A stretch of DNA of 64,000 nt from Lysobacter_K koreensis (GTDB taxonomy: Bacteria; Pseudomonadota; Gammaproteobacteria; Xanthomonadales; Xanthomonadaceae): the NCBI RefSeq assembly GCF_042677045.1, contig NZ_JBHTIH010000003.1:558001-622000 (forward strand). The letters run 5' to 3'. Shown piece by piece: positions 1 to 8,863 of the stretch. The first letter of the stretch is position 1, and each line of letters opens with the position of its first letter. Both the position numbers and the translations under genes were made by a program. A model generated the notes under the pieces. That model did no database searches. It was not told the DNA's origin and saw nothing but the letters and a program-made list of their open reading frames with translations.

Positions 1-54
1 GAGACCGGCGAACGCGAACAGCGCCCAGCGCAGCAGACGACGGAAACGGGGCAT
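1..54 (-). CDS. N-terminal fragment of a leftward gene, probably penicillin-binding protein 1A (partial)
   Basis: Eighteen codons are visible, reading leftward from an ATG at 54 and running off the window edge. The peptide begins MPRFRRLLRWALF, a short basic stretch followed by hydrophobic residues, as in the cytoplasmic tail and signal anchor of a bitopic envelope protein. In xanthomonads and many other gammaproteobacteria the gene divergent from pilM is mrcA/ponA (bifunctional PBP1A, peptidoglycan glycosyltransferase and transpeptidase), so that is the likely identity. This rests on position and the membrane-anchor look only; no catalytic part is in the window. Confidence 0.5.
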   Translation of the reverse strand, partial: MPRFRRLLRWALFAFAGL

Positions 55-299
55 CGAAGCGGGGTTCCTGGGGGCGAGGATTGCGGGTGTTGTGGGCGTG
101 GAGTATAGAGGAGCCGGGGACGCGGACCGGGGTAGAAACGGGCCAGAGTGGGTGGTCCACGGGGTTACCGGGGGGATGGGCTTTTTTTGGCAAGGCCATC
201 ACGAATCAGAAACTAGTGGTTGCCAGCCTGTGAAAAGTCCGTTATCTAAGCGGGGCCACACAAAGTTTGCGTAAGCGCTTGTGGCAAGGGGAGAAGACT

Positions 300-1358
300 G
301 TGGGTGTGATCACGAAAAGCCAGCCGGCGCTCGTCGGCGTGGATATCAGCTCGACTGCCGTCAAGCTGTTGCAGCTCTCGCGGGCCGGCAACCGCTATCG
401 CGTCGAGCATTACGCGGTCGAACCGCTGCCACCCAACGCGGTGGTCGAGAAGAACATCGTCGAGGTCGAGGCGGTGGGCGAGGCGATCAAGCGCGCGCTC
501 AACCGGTCCGGTTCCCGTGCCAAGTACGCAGCCGCCGCGGTGGCCGGTTCGGCGGTGATCACCAAGGTGATCCCGATGCCGGCGGACATCGATGGCGACG
601 AGCTGGAGGCGCAGGTCGAGCTCGAGGCTGTCAACTACGTCCCGTACCCGATCGAGGAAGTGAACCTCGATTTCGAGGTGCTCGGGCCGATGCCCAACAG
701 TCCCGACTCGGTGCAGGTGCTGCTGGCCGCATCGCGCTCGGAGAACGTCGAGGTTCGCGCCTCGGCGCTCGAGCTCGGTGGCCTGACCCCTCGGGTCATG
801 GACGTCGAGGCGTTCGCGATCGAGAACGCGTTCGCGCTGCTCGCCGACCAGCTCAGCAGCCCGCGTGACGGCATCGTCGCCCTGATCGACTCGGGCGCGA
901 CCATGACCACGCTCAGCGTGCTGCGCAACGGCCGCAGCCTCTACAACCGCGAACAGGTGTTCGGTGGCAAGCAACTCACCGACGAAGTCATGCGTCGCTA
1001 CGGGCTGAGCTACGAGGAAGCCGGCCTGGCAAAACGCCAGGGCGGATTGCCGGAGAGCTACCAGCCCGAGGTGCTCGAGCCGTTCAAGGAGGCGATGGTG
1101 CAGCAGATCAGCCGCCTGCTGCAGTTCTTCTACGCGGGTAGCGAATTCAACCGCGTCGACCAGATCGTGATCGCCGGTGGTTGCGCCGCGATTCCGGGCA
1201 TCGCGCAGATGGTCGAGGAGCAGCTGGGCGTACCCACGATGATCGCCAACCCGCTGGCGCACATGACGCTCGGCCCCCGCGTGCAGGCGCACGCACTGGC
1301 GCAGGACGCGCCGGCACTGATGATCGCCTGCGGCTTGGCCTTGAGGAGCTTCGACTGA
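300..1358 (+). CDS. pilM: Type IV pilus assembly protein PilM (actin-like ATPase)
   Basis: 352 aa cytoplasmic FtsA/actin-fold protein of the type IV pilus alignment subcomplex; the family binds ATP and docks to the N-terminus of PilN on the inner face of the membrane. Visible signatures are the phosphate-1 loop GVDISSTAVKLLQLS near the N-terminus, ALIDSGATMTTLSV in the middle and the adenosine-type motif IAGGCAAIPG near the C-terminus. I chose the GTG at 300 (MGVITKSQPALVG) because AAGGGGAGA lies just upstream and family members start this way; an in-frame TTG at 267 would add 11 residues with no good ribosome site. It is the first gene of pilMNOPQ; its stop overlaps the pilN start by one base. 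Confidence 0.96.
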   Translation: MGVITKSQPALVGVDISSTAVKLLQLSRAGNRYRVEHYAVEPLPPNAVVEKNIVEVEAVGEAIKRALNRSGSRAKYAAAAVAGSAVITKVIPMPADIDGDELEAQVELEAVNYVPYPIEEVNLDFEVLGPMPNSPDSVQVLLAASRSENVEVRASALELGGLTPRVMDVEAFAIENAFALLADQLSSPRDGIVALIDSGATMTTLSVLRNGRSLYNREQVFGGKQLTDEVMRRYGLSYEEAGLAKRQGGLPESYQPEVLEPFKEAMVQQISRLLQFFYAGSEFNRVDQIVIAGGCAAIPGIAQMVEEQLGVPTMIANPLAHMTLGPRVQAHALAQDAPALMIACGLALRSFD

Positions 1359-2059
1359 TGGCACGCATCAACCTCCTCCCGTGGCGCGCCGAACGGCGCA
1401 AGCAGCGCCAGAAGGAATTCGTGACGATGCTCGGCCTGGCGGCGATCGCCGCCGTCGTGCTGTCGTTCATGATCATCAGCTATTACAGCAGCCAGATCAG
1501 CGGCCAGAACGAACGCAACACCTTCCTGCGCGACCAGATCACCCAGCTCGACCAGCAGATTACCGAGATCGAAGAGCTCGACAAGAAAAAGGCCAAGCTG
1601 CTGGCGCGAAAGGAAGTGATCGAGCAATTGCAGGCCAACCGTTCGCAGATGGTCCACCTGTTCGACTCGCTGGTCCGCACCATTCCCGACGGCGTGGTGC
1701 TCACGTCGATCAAGCAGGACGACACCATCCTCACGCTGGAGGGTCGCTCGCAGTCCAACGCGCGGGTCAGCACCTACATGCGCAGCCTCGAAGGCTCGGG
1801 CTGGATGACCAACCCCGACCTGTCGATCATCGAGGCCAAGGGCACCGACAAGGGCCTGCCGTACGAGTTCAAGTTGCAGGTCAAGCTGGCCAACCCGAAC
1901 GCGCCGAAGGATGAGGACGGTGACGGCGAGCAGGATGTGCCCGCCGCGACCCCCGCCACCGCCACGCCGGCTGCCGCGCCCGCCACGACGGCTCCCGCCG
2001 CCGCCGCGCCCGCGGCGACACTGCCGGCTGCCGACGCCACCGCAGGAGCCGCGTCATGA
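1358..2059 (+). CDS. pilN: Type IV pilus inner-membrane protein PilN
   Basis: 233 aa bitopic inner-membrane protein. The N-terminal INLLPWR motif (residues 4-10) is the known PilM-binding peptide; a basic stretch follows, then one membrane helix at about 22-43 and a coiled coil rich in Gln/Glu/Lys before a ferredoxin-like periplasmic domain. In the family PilN pairs with PilO to form the periplasmic part of the alignment complex. The ATG overlaps the pilM TGA. Oddity: the last 45 or so residues are an Ala/Pro/Thr-rich low-complexity tail beyond the folded domain. The stop overlaps pilO (ATGA), so translation is probably coupled. Confidence 0.96.
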   Translation: MARINLLPWRAERRKQRQKEFVTMLGLAAIAAVVLSFMIISYYSSQISGQNERNTFLRDQITQLDQQITEIEELDKKKAKLLARKEVIEQLQANRSQMVHLFDSLVRTIPDGVVLTSIKQDDTILTLEGRSQSNARVSTYMRSLEGSGWMTNPDLSIIEAKGTDKGLPYEFKLQVKLANPNAPKDEDGDGEQDVPAATPATATPAAAPATTAPAAAAPAATLPAADATAGAAS

Positions 2060-2730
2060 GCCAGCAGAAGATCAAGCTCAAGGATCTCGACTTCAACAAC
2101 ATCGGCGCCTGGCCGCAGCAAGCCAAGATCGGTTTCTGCGTGCTGGTCGGGCTATTGATCATCGGGCTGGCCTGGTATTTGTTCGTCAGCGACAAGCGCG
2201 TCGAGCTCGAGGGCCTGGAGCGCCAGGAAGCCGATCTACGCACCGAGTTCGAAACCAAGCAGGGCCGCGCCGCAAACCTCGAACCGCTCAAGCAGCAGCT
2301 CGTGCAGATGGAACAGCAGCTGCAGCAGATGCTGCGGCAGTTGCCGAGCAAGACCGAGATGCCCGACCTGATCGTCGACATCTCGCAGACCGCGCTCGCC
2401 ACCGGCATCGCCAACGAGCTGTTCCAGCCCGGGCCGGAGCAACCCAAGGAGTTCTACGCCGAGAAGCCGATCGCGTTGCGGATGGTGGGCACCTACCACC
2501 AGTTCGGCGCCTTCGTCAGCGGCGTTGCCTCGCTGCCGCGCGTGGTGATTATGACCATGCACGACATCTCGTTGAAGCCGAAGGCTGGCGCCGCGGGTGG
2601 GGGCATCACGCCCGAGAGCCCGCTCGAGCTGGCCGGCACGGTCAAGACCTATCGTTACCTCGACGAAGAGGAAATGACCGAACAACAACAGGCGGCCGAT
2701 GCAGCAGCCAAGGCCAAGGGGGGAGCCTGA
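2056..2730 (+). CDS. pilO: Type IV pilus inner-membrane protein PilO
   Basis: 224 aa. A short cytoplasmic segment containing LKDLDFNNIGAWP, a single membrane helix at about 24-47, a long coiled coil (Glu/Gln-rich, about 50-100) and a periplasmic ferredoxin-like domain match PilO, the partner of PilN in the pilus alignment complex that links the cytoplasmic motor to the PilQ secretin through PilP. The start codon lies in an ATGA overlap with pilN. The C-terminus is charged and Gln/Ala-rich. Assignment is secure from operon position and the characteristic N-terminus. Confidence 0.95.
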   Translation: MSQQKIKLKDLDFNNIGAWPQQAKIGFCVLVGLLIIGLAWYLFVSDKRVELEGLERQEADLRTEFETKQGRAANLEPLKQQLVQMEQQLQQMLRQLPSKTEMPDLIVDISQTALATGIANELFQPGPEQPKEFYAEKPIALRMVGTYHQFGAFVSGVASLPRVVIMTMHDISLKPKAGAAGGGITPESPLELAGTVKTYRYLDEEEMTEQQQAADAAAKAKGGA

Positions 2731-2731
2731 T

Positions 2732-3286
2732 ATGAGCGGACTTTCCATTCGCATCAAGGCTCCGGCCGGCCGTGCGCTGATGACGCTGCTCCTGCTCGCC
2801 GGACTGGCTGGGTGCTCGCGCGGCATCACCAGCACTCCCGGCGAAGCGCCGAATCTCGAGACGTGGATCGCCGAGGTCAAGGCGCGCCCGGCGCCGCCGC
2901 TGGACCCGTTGCCGGTGATGCAGCAGTTCGAGACATTCGAATACGCCGCCCAGGCATTGCGCGATCCCTTCAGCAATGCGTTCACCGACCAAAGCAACGG
3001 CAACGGGCCACGCCCGGATTCTTCCCGCCGCAAGCAGACGCTGGAGCAGTTCCCGCTCGACAGCTTCGACATGGTCGGAACGCTGGGACGCGGCGCGGGG
3101 CTGGTAGCGCTGGTGATGGCGCCGGACAAGGTGACTTATCGGGTACGACCCGGTGCGTACATGGGGCAGGCCGACGGTCGCGTGACCGCGGTCTTCGAAG
3201 ATCGCATCGAGTTGGTTGAACTGGTGCCGGATGGCGCAGGGGGATGGCTGGAACGTCCGGCTACCGTCGCGCTAGAAGATCAATGA
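2732..3286 (+). CDS. pilP: Type IV pilus assembly lipoprotein PilP
   Basis: 184 aa lipoprotein. A hydrophobic signal ends in the lipobox LAGC with the lipidated Cys at residue 28. The mature part has the flexible N-terminal region and then the conserved C-terminal beta domain (around FDMVGTLGRG to AVFEDRIELVE) that in the family contacts the PilQ N-domains. The ATG at 2732 comes one base after the pilO stop and directly precedes the signal sequence; a longer in-frame reading from 2699 would mask the signal peptide, so I reject it. It bridges PilN/PilO in the inner membrane to the outer-membrane secretin. Confidence 0.95.
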   Translation: MSGLSIRIKAPAGRALMTLLLLAGLAGCSRGITSTPGEAPNLETWIAEVKARPAPPLDPLPVMQQFETFEYAAQALRDPFSNAFTDQSNGNGPRPDSSRRKQTLEQFPLDSFDMVGTLGRGAGLVALVMAPDKVTYRVRPGAYMGQADGRVTAVFEDRIELVELVPDGAGGWLERPATVALEDQ

Positions 3287-3301
3287 TTAGGGGATAGCAA
3301 G

Positions 3302-5275
3302 ATGACCGTACTCACTGCAAAACGCTCGCGGCCCGCTCGGCGCCCCTTGCTCATCCGTGCCAGCAGCGTCGGTCTGGCTGTCGGCCTTGTCGCGGCGTTG
3401 AGCGCCGTGCATGCCGCGGCGCCAGTCACGGGCGTTGGGCTAGTGCCGGTCTCCGTGGCGCAGCTCGCGCCGGCGGCCAGCGCCGACCCCGCCAAGCAAC
3501 TGCCCGGTGCGATCTCGGTGTCGAACATCGACTTCAAGCGTGGCGATGGCGGCGCGGGACGCTTGATCCTGCGCTTCAGCGGCGACGGCGCCGCTCCGGA
3601 CCTGCGTACCCAGGGCTCAAACGTCGTCATCGACGTCGGTAACGCACAGCTGCCGGCCAACCTGCAGAAGCCGTTGAACGTCACCGACTTCGCCACTCCC
3701 GTGCAGCGCATCGAGGCGCGCACCGCCGGTACCGGCACCCAGTTGGTACTGAACATGGGCAGCGCCTACGAGTCGATGGCTTACCAGACGGGTCGCGAAT
3801 ACATCGTCGAGATCGTGCCGCGCGCCGCCACCGCCAGCCGTGCCGTCGGCGCGACCGCGGCGATGGGTCAGACCAGCGCCACCACGACCTCGCGTGTGTA
3901 CGGTGGTCGCCCAGTGACGTTCAACTTCCAGGACGTGCCGGTGCGCACCGTGTTGCAGCTGGTGGCCGAGGAGTCCAACCTCAACATCGTCGCCTCCGAC
4001 ACCGTGCAGGGCAACGTGACGCTGCGACTGGTCAACGTGCCGTGGGACCAGGCGCTGGACATCGTGCTGCAGGCCAAGGGGCTGGATAAGCGCCGCAGCG
4101 GCAACGTGGTGTGGGTTGCCCCGCAGGCCGAGATCGCCAAGTACGAGCAGGACAAGGAAGACGCGCGCATCGCGATCGACAACCGCGTGGACCTGGCGAC
4201 CGAGTATGTGCAGATCAATTACCACAACGCGGCGCAGATCTTCAAGGCGCTAACCGAGGCCAAGGGTATTGGCGGCGGGAGTGGTGGCCAAGGCGGCCAA
4301 GGCGGTCAGGGCAGCAACACCGACAGCGGCTTCCTCTCGCCGCGCGGCCGGCTGGTCGCCGACGAGCGCACCAACACGCTCATGATCAGCGACATCCCGA
4401 AGAAGATCGCGCAGATGAAGGAGCTGATCCGCGTGATCGACCGCCCGGTCGACCAGGTGCTGATCGAGGCACGCGTTGTCATCGCTAACGATGATTTTTC
4501 GCGTGAGTTGGGTGCGAAGTTCGGAATCTCGGGGTTCACCAACGATGGCAAGGCCTTCTTCAACGACACCATCGCCAACAATATTTCTACGCAGAACTCC
4601 ATCTATGACGCGGCCAACAGGAACAGCGCTAATCCGCCCCCGAACCCGCTGGCCGTGGGCGCCATTACACGCGGCCTGATGAGTAATCTGGGCGTGACCA
4701 ACCCTGCAGGTTCGGTGGCGTTGTCCATCCTCAACGCGGGTTATGCACTCGATGTCGAGCTGTCGGCGATGCAGGAGGAAGGGCGGGGCGAGGTCATCTC
4801 CAACCCGCGCATCGTTACCAGCAACCAGCGCGAGGCGGTGATTAGCCAAGGTCAGGAGGTCGGTTACGTCACCATCCAGCCGGCTACTGCCGGCGGCGTC
4901 GCCACGCCGAGCGTCCAGTTCAAGGACGTGCTGCTGGAGATGCGCGTGACCCCGACGATCACCAACGACGGCCGCGTGTTCCTCAACATGAACGTCAAGA
5001 AGGACGAGATCGCCGGCTTCATCGACACCTCAATCGGCGACGTGCCGCAGATCAACAAGCGCTCCGTCAACACCGCGGTGCTGGTCGAGGACGGCCAGAC
5101 CGTCGTGATCGGCGGCGTCTACGAGTTCCGTGACCGCAGCGATGTCAGCAAGGTACCGTTCCTGGGCGACGTGCCTTTCTTGGGCAACCTGTTCAAGAAG
5201 AAGGGCCGGAACAAGCAGAAGGCCGAGTTGCTGATCTTCGTGACGCCGAAGGTGCTCAAGGTCGCGCAGCGCTGA
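3302..5275 (+). CDS. pilQ: Type IV pilus secretin PilQ
   Basis: 657 aa outer-membrane secretin through which the pilus exits. Order: signal peptide (about 1-38, ending AVHAAA), one AMIN domain for peptidoglycan binding (about 70-160), a secretin/TonB N-terminal domain starting at VTFNFQDVPVRTVLQLV, an N1-type domain interrupted by a Gly/Gln-rich loop (about 320-340), and the C-terminal secretin core with VPFLGDVPFLGNLFK and the terminal ELLIFVTPKVL. A single AMIN copy is seen, whereas Pseudomonas-type PilQ usually has two. It is last in the operon, with an intrinsic terminator about 25 nt after the stop. Confidence 0.97.
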   Translation: MTVLTAKRSRPARRPLLIRASSVGLAVGLVAALSAVHAAAPVTGVGLVPVSVAQLAPAASADPAKQLPGAISVSNIDFKRGDGGAGRLILRFSGDGAAPDLRTQGSNVVIDVGNAQLPANLQKPLNVTDFATPVQRIEARTAGTGTQLVLNMGSAYESMAYQTGREYIVEIVPRAATASRAVGATAAMGQTSATTTSRVYGGRPVTFNFQDVPVRTVLQLVAEESNLNIVASDTVQGNVTLRLVNVPWDQALDIVLQAKGLDKRRSGNVVWVAPQAEIAKYEQDKEDARIAIDNRVDLATEYVQINYHNAAQIFKALTEAKGIGGGSGGQGGQGGQGSNTDSGFLSPRGRLVADERTNTLMISDIPKKIAQMKELIRVIDRPVDQVLIEARVVIANDDFSRELGAKFGISGFTNDGKAFFNDTIANNISTQNSIYDAANRNSANPPPNPLAVGAITRGLMSNLGVTNPAGSVALSILNAGYALDVELSAMQEEGRGEVISNPRIVTSNQREAVISQGQEVGYVTIQPATAGGVATPSVQFKDVLLEMRVTPTITNDGRVFLNMNVKKDEIAGFIDTSIGDVPQINKRSVNTAVLVEDGQTVVIGGVYEFRDRSDVSKVPFLGDVPFLGNLFKKKGRNKQKAELLIFVTPKVLKVAQR

Positions 5276-5300
5276 GTCCAGGTGCAGGTGTTCGAAACGA

Positions 5301-5327
5301 CGGGGTCCTTCGGGGCCCCGTTTTTTT
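5301..5327 (+). terminator. Intrinsic terminator after pilQ
   Basis: CGGGGTCC and GGGCCCCG form an 8-bp stem (one G-T pair) around a short TTC-type loop, followed directly by seven T. It closes the pilMNOPQ transcript before moxR. Confidence 0.9.
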
Positions 5328-5368
5328 GCGGTGGATTGCGGCTGAACGCGGTTTGGTGGAGTTGAACC

Positions 5369-6442
5369 ATGCCGCCGGGTTTCGGTCAGAATCAAATCGA
5401 CACCGAAACCCGGATCGGAATGGACAGCACCCTGCACAGCACACCAGACCCGCTCGGCGGCGACCACGAACTGACCCGTTTGCACGACGCGTTCCGGGCA
5501 CTGCGCGAGGCGCTGTCGACCGAGATCGTCGGCCAGGCGGCGTTGATCGAACGGCTGTTGATCGCCCTGCTCGCTGACGGCCACCTGCTGGTCGAAGGCG
5601 CGCCGGGGCTGGCCAAGACCAGCGCGATCCGCGCGCTTGCGGCGCGGCTGGACGCCGAGTTCGCGCGCGTCCAGTTCACCCCGGACCTGCTGCCTGCCGA
5701 CCTCACCGGCACCGAAGTCTGGCGCCCGCAGGACGGCCGTTTCGAGTTCCAGCCGGGCCCGATCTTCCACCCGATCGTGCTGGCCGACGAGATCAACCGC
5801 GCGCCGGCCAAGGTGCAGTCGGCGCTGCTCGAGGCGATGGGCGAGCGCCAGGTTACGGTCGGCCGTGCGACCTATGCGCTGCCTTCGCTGTTCCTGGTGA
5901 TGGCCACGCAGAACCCGATCGAGCAGGAAGGCACGTTTCCGTTGCCGGAGGCACAACTCGACCGGTTCCTGATGCACGTGCGCATCGGCTATCCGGAGGC
6001 GGCGGCCGAGACGCAGATCCTGCGGCTCGCGCGTGAGCGTGCCCGCGATGCCATGCAGTCCGGCGCAGTACCGATCCGGCGCCTGCCGCTGGCCGACGTG
6101 TTCACCGCGCGTGCCGCGGTGCTCGACCTGCACGTCGCGCCGGCGGTCGAACGTTACCTGGTCGAGCTGGTGCTGGCCTCGCGCGACGCGCAGCGCTATG
6201 ACGCCACCCTGGCGCAGCGCATCGCGTGGGGCGCGAGCCCGCGCGGTTCGATCGCGTTGGAGCGCTGCGCGCGCGCGCATGCATGGCTGGCCGGCCGCGA
6301 CTTCGTGACCCCGGATGACGTTCGTGCGATCGCGCCGGACGTGCTGCGGCATCGGATCCTGCCCAGCTACGAGGCGACCGCGGAAGGCTGGGATGGCGAT
6401 CGCCTGGTCGGCGAATTGTTGCGGCTGGTGCCGCTGCCCTGA
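5369..6442 (+). CDS. MoxR family AAA+ ATPase
   Basis: 357 aa AAA+ ATPase of the MoxR group; in the family these act with VWA-domain proteins as chaperone-like systems in envelope stress or protein maturation. Walker A is GAPGLAKT; Walker B VLADEINRAPAKVQSALLEAM; the sensor region ATQNPIEQEGTFPLPEAQ and arginine-finger segment LDRFLM are present. The ATG at 5369 has GGAG seven bases upstream; an internal ATG at 5420 (MDSTLHSTPD) is a plausible alternative giving 340 aa. It is the first gene of a six-gene operon, moxR-DUF58-DUF4381-batA-batB-batD, the usual context for this family. Confidence 0.92.
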   Translation: MPPGFGQNQIDTETRIGMDSTLHSTPDPLGGDHELTRLHDAFRALREALSTEIVGQAALIERLLIALLADGHLLVEGAPGLAKTSAIRALAARLDAEFARVQFTPDLLPADLTGTEVWRPQDGRFEFQPGPIFHPIVLADEINRAPAKVQSALLEAMGERQVTVGRATYALPSLFLVMATQNPIEQEGTFPLPEAQLDRFLMHVRIGYPEAAAETQILRLARERARDAMQSGAVPIRRLPLADVFTARAAVLDLHVAPAVERYLVELVLASRDAQRYDATLAQRIAWGASPRGSIALERCARAHAWLAGRDFVTPDDVRAIAPDVLRHRILPSYEATAEGWDGDRLVGELLRLVPLP

Positions 6443-6447
6443 GCGCC

Positions 6448-7383
6448 ATGCGCAAGCGCGATGACGCTGCCGCATCCGAACTGGCCCCGCTCGGCGGCGT
6501 GCGTCCCGGGCTGGCCGAACTGGTCGCGCTGCGCGCGGCGGTCAGCGGCCGCCGCAGCGCGCGCCATGGCCGCGATGGCGTCAGCGGCCACGCGTTGTCG
6601 CCACTGCGCGGTCGTGGCATGGAGTACGCCGAGTCCCGCGAGTACGTGGCCGGTGACGACGCGCGCCACATCGACTGGCGCCTGACCGCGCGCACCGGGC
6701 GCGCGCACACCAAGCTGTTCCAGGCCGAGCGCGAGCGGCTCAGCCTGATCGTGGCCGATACCGCGCCGTCCCTGTACTTCGGCACCCGCGTGCGCTTCAA
6801 GTCGGTGCAGGCGGCGCGCGCGGGAGCCGTGGCCGCGTGGGCGGCGGCGCGCGATGGCGACCGCATCGCGGCGCTGCGCGGCAGCCTGCGCGAGGCGCCC
6901 GTGGCGCCGGCCTCGGGCGCACGCGGCGCGCTGCGCGTGCTAGATGGGCTGGTGCGCTGGTACGCACAGCCACCGCAGGAGGACGCCGGCCTGGCGGTCG
7001 CGCTCGACCACGCCGCACGCCTGCTGCGCCCGGGCTCGCGATTGCTGGTGCTCGCTGATCCGGGCAGCCTGCTCACGATCCCAGAACGTCGTTGGCCGGC
7101 GCTGGCGCAGCACCACGAAGTCATCGTGCTGCTGCTCACCGATCCGCTGGAAACCGCGCCGCCCAAGGCGCTGCTGCCGTTCCGCAGCGGCGGCCACCGC
7201 GTTGAACTCGACCTGGGCGTGGCCGCGCAACGCCAGCGCTGGCGCGGCGCGTTCAGCGCGCCGATCGAAGCCGCGCTGGAGCGCCTGCCGTCGCGCGGCG
7301 TGCGCGTGCAGGCCTTGGCGACCGACGCCGCCAGCGAATCGTGGCTGCCGCTGCTCGGCCGCGCGCGGCCGTTGGTGGCCTGA
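6448..7383 (+). CDS. DUF58 domain-containing protein
   Basis: 311 aa. The diagnostic DUF58 segment is clear at about 67-95: EYVAGDDARHIDWRLTARTG, followed by a VWA-like fold (LIVADTAPSLYFG). DUF58 proteins nearly always follow a moxR gene and are thought to be substrates or partners of the ATPase; the molecular role is not established. It starts five bases after the moxR stop and ends eight bases before the DUF4381 gene, so one transcript is likely. Confidence 0.9.
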   Translation: MRKRDDAAASELAPLGGVRPGLAELVALRAAVSGRRSARHGRDGVSGHALSPLRGRGMEYAESREYVAGDDARHIDWRLTARTGRAHTKLFQAERERLSLIVADTAPSLYFGTRVRFKSVQAARAGAVAAWAAARDGDRIAALRGSLREAPVAPASGARGALRVLDGLVRWYAQPPQEDAGLAVALDHAARLLRPGSRLLVLADPGSLLTIPERRWPALAQHHEVIVLLLTDPLETAPPKALLPFRSGGHRVELDLGVAAQRQRWRGAFSAPIEAALERLPSRGVRVQALATDAASESWLPLLGRARPLVA

Positions 7384-7391
7384 AGTTGGCA

Positions 7392-7850
7392 ATGATGCTC
7401 GCCACGACGCTCGTCCTGCGCGACATCCACCGGCCGCCGGCGCCGCCGTGGTGGCCGCCCGCGCCTGGCTGGTGGTGGCTGGCGCTGGTGCTGCTCGCGG
7501 TGGCGGCGGGCCTCGTTTTCCTCCGCGCGCGTCGTCGCGAGCGGCGACGCGCGATCGCCGTCCTGTTCGATTCGAGCGTCGATGCCGCGCCGACTCCGGC
7601 CACGCAGGTCGCGGCAATGTCCGAGCTGTTGCGCCGCGCGGCGCGCCAGCGCGATCCGGCGGCCGATCGCCTGCACGGCGAGGCCTGGCTGGCGTTCCTC
7701 GACAGCGACGACCGGCAATGCGGGTTCACGCGGGGGCCGGGGCGGCTGTTGCTCGAAGGCGGCTATCAGCGTGACGCCGATCCGCGTGCCGTCACCGCGT
7801 TGCGCGAGCTGGCGCGCGCACGCTTCCTCACCTGGATGGCGGGCAAGTGA
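7392..7850 (+). CDS. DUF4381 domain-containing membrane protein
   Basis: 152 aa. A Pro/Trp-rich N-terminus (RPPAPPWWPPAPGWWW) leads into one membrane helix (about 30-48) and an Arg-rich cytoplasmic segment, then a helical domain with HGEAWLAFLD and ELARARFLTWM. This is the DUF4381 pattern found between DUF58 and batA in Bat operons. Two adjacent ATGs (7392, 7395) are possible starts; neither has a strong ribosome site. The stop overlaps the GTG of batA. Role is inferred from context only. Confidence 0.85.
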   Translation: MMLATTLVLRDIHRPPAPPWWPPAPGWWWLALVLLAVAAGLVFLRARRRERRRAIAVLFDSSVDAAPTPATQVAAMSELLRRAARQRDPAADRLHGEAWLAFLDSDDRQCGFTRGPGRLLLEGGYQRDADPRAVTALRELARARFLTWMAGK

Positions 7851-8863
7851 GCGCTTGGCTGCAGCAACTCGGTGATCCGCGCGAGCTGTTCGCGTGGCCG
7901 TGGTGGTTGCTCGCGCTGCCGTTGCCGTTGCTCGCGCGCTGGGTGTTGCCCGCCGCGCGCAATCCCTCGGCGGCGCTGAAGGTGCCGTTCGGCGCGCGCC
8001 TGGACGCGGTCGCCGTGGCCGGAGGCCGCCACGGCCGCGGCGGCCGCAGCCACTGGCTGCTGTGGCTGGGCTGGCTGCTGCTGTGCGTGGCCACCGCACG
8101 GCCGCAGCAACTGGGCGACGCGGTGCAACCGCCGGTCGCGGGCCGCGACCTGATGCTCGCGCTCGACCTGTCGGGCAGCATGAGCGAGCCCGACATGGAT
8201 CTCGGCGGTCGTCCCGTCGACCGGCTGACCGCGGCCAAGGCGGTGCTCGCCGATTTCCTCGATCGGCGCGCGGGCGATCGCGTCGGGCTGCTGGTGTTCG
8301 GCCGCCGCGCCTACGCGCTGACGCCGCTCACGCTCGACCGCGATTCGGTGCGCGAGCAGTTGACCGACAGCGTGATCGGCATGGCCGGGCAGGAGACCGC
8401 GATCGGCGACGCGATCGGGCTGGCGGTCAAGCGCCTGCGCGCGCAGCCGGCCGGGCAGCGCGTGCTGATCCTGCTCACCGACGGCGTCAATACCGCCGGC
8501 GCGCTGGAGCCGAAGAAGGCCGCCGAACTCGCGCGCGACGAAGGCGTCCGCGTGCACACGATCGCGTTCGGCGGCGACGGTTCGCTGTCTCTGTTCGGCT
8601 TCCAGCTGCCGATGCCCGGCGCGGGCGACGAGATCGACGAGGCCGCGCTGCGCGCGATCGCGACCCAAACCGGCGGCCGTTTCTTCCGCGCGCGCGACAC
8701 CGCCGGGCTGGCCGGCATCTACGCCGAGATCGACCGCCTCGAACCGATCGAGCGGCCCGGCAAGGCGGTGCGCCCGAAGATCGAGCGCTACTGGTGGCCA
8801 CTGGCGGGCGCATGGGCGTGCGCGTTGCTCGCCTTCGCCTGGCCGCGGCGGAGGCGCGCATGA
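7847..8863 (+). CDS. batA: VWA domain membrane protein BatA
   Basis: 338 aa aerotolerance-type protein: two N-terminal membrane helices, a von Willebrand factor A domain with an intact MIDAS start (LDLSGSMSEPD) and the later LLTDGVNTAG, and a C-terminal helix (LAGAWACALLAFAW). The periplasmic VWA domain is thought to bind partners in a metal-dependent way together with MoxR and BatB-D. The GTG start overlaps the DUF4381 TGA (GTGA). The gene overlaps the batB ATG at its 3' end, so translation is probably coupled. Confidence 0.9.
   Translation: MSAWLQQLGDPRELFAWPWWLLALPLPLLARWVLPAARNPSAALKVPFGARLDAVAVAGGRHGRGGRSHWLLWLGWLLLCVATARPQQLGDAVQPPVAGRDLMLALDLSGSMSEPDMDLGGRPVDRLTAAKAVLADFLDRRAGDRVGLLVFGRRAYALTPLTLDRDSVREQLTDSVIGMAGQETAIGDAIGLAVKRLRAQPAGQRVLILLTDGVNTAGALEPKKAAELARDEGVRVHTIAFGGDGSLSLFGFQLPMPGAGDEIDEAALRAIATQTGGRFFRARDTAGLAGIYAEIDRLEPIERPGKAVRPKIERYWWPLAGAWACALLAFAWPRRRRA

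Noticed and set aside
92..274. 60-aa rightward reading frame in the divergent gap before pilM
   Set aside because: No ribosome site, no family features, and it overlaps the region where both flanking promoters must lie.
246..1364. 372-aa leftward frame opposite pilM, and similar long antisense frames opposite most genes
   Set aside because: These follow from high third-position GC; they are His/Arg/Gln-rich, lack motifs and lie opposite genes with secure families.
7894..8859. Long upstream extension of the batB frame through batA
   Set aside because: It is an open shadow frame in GC-rich DNA; batA occupies the other frame with clear VWA motifs, and batB has a proper ATG at 8860.
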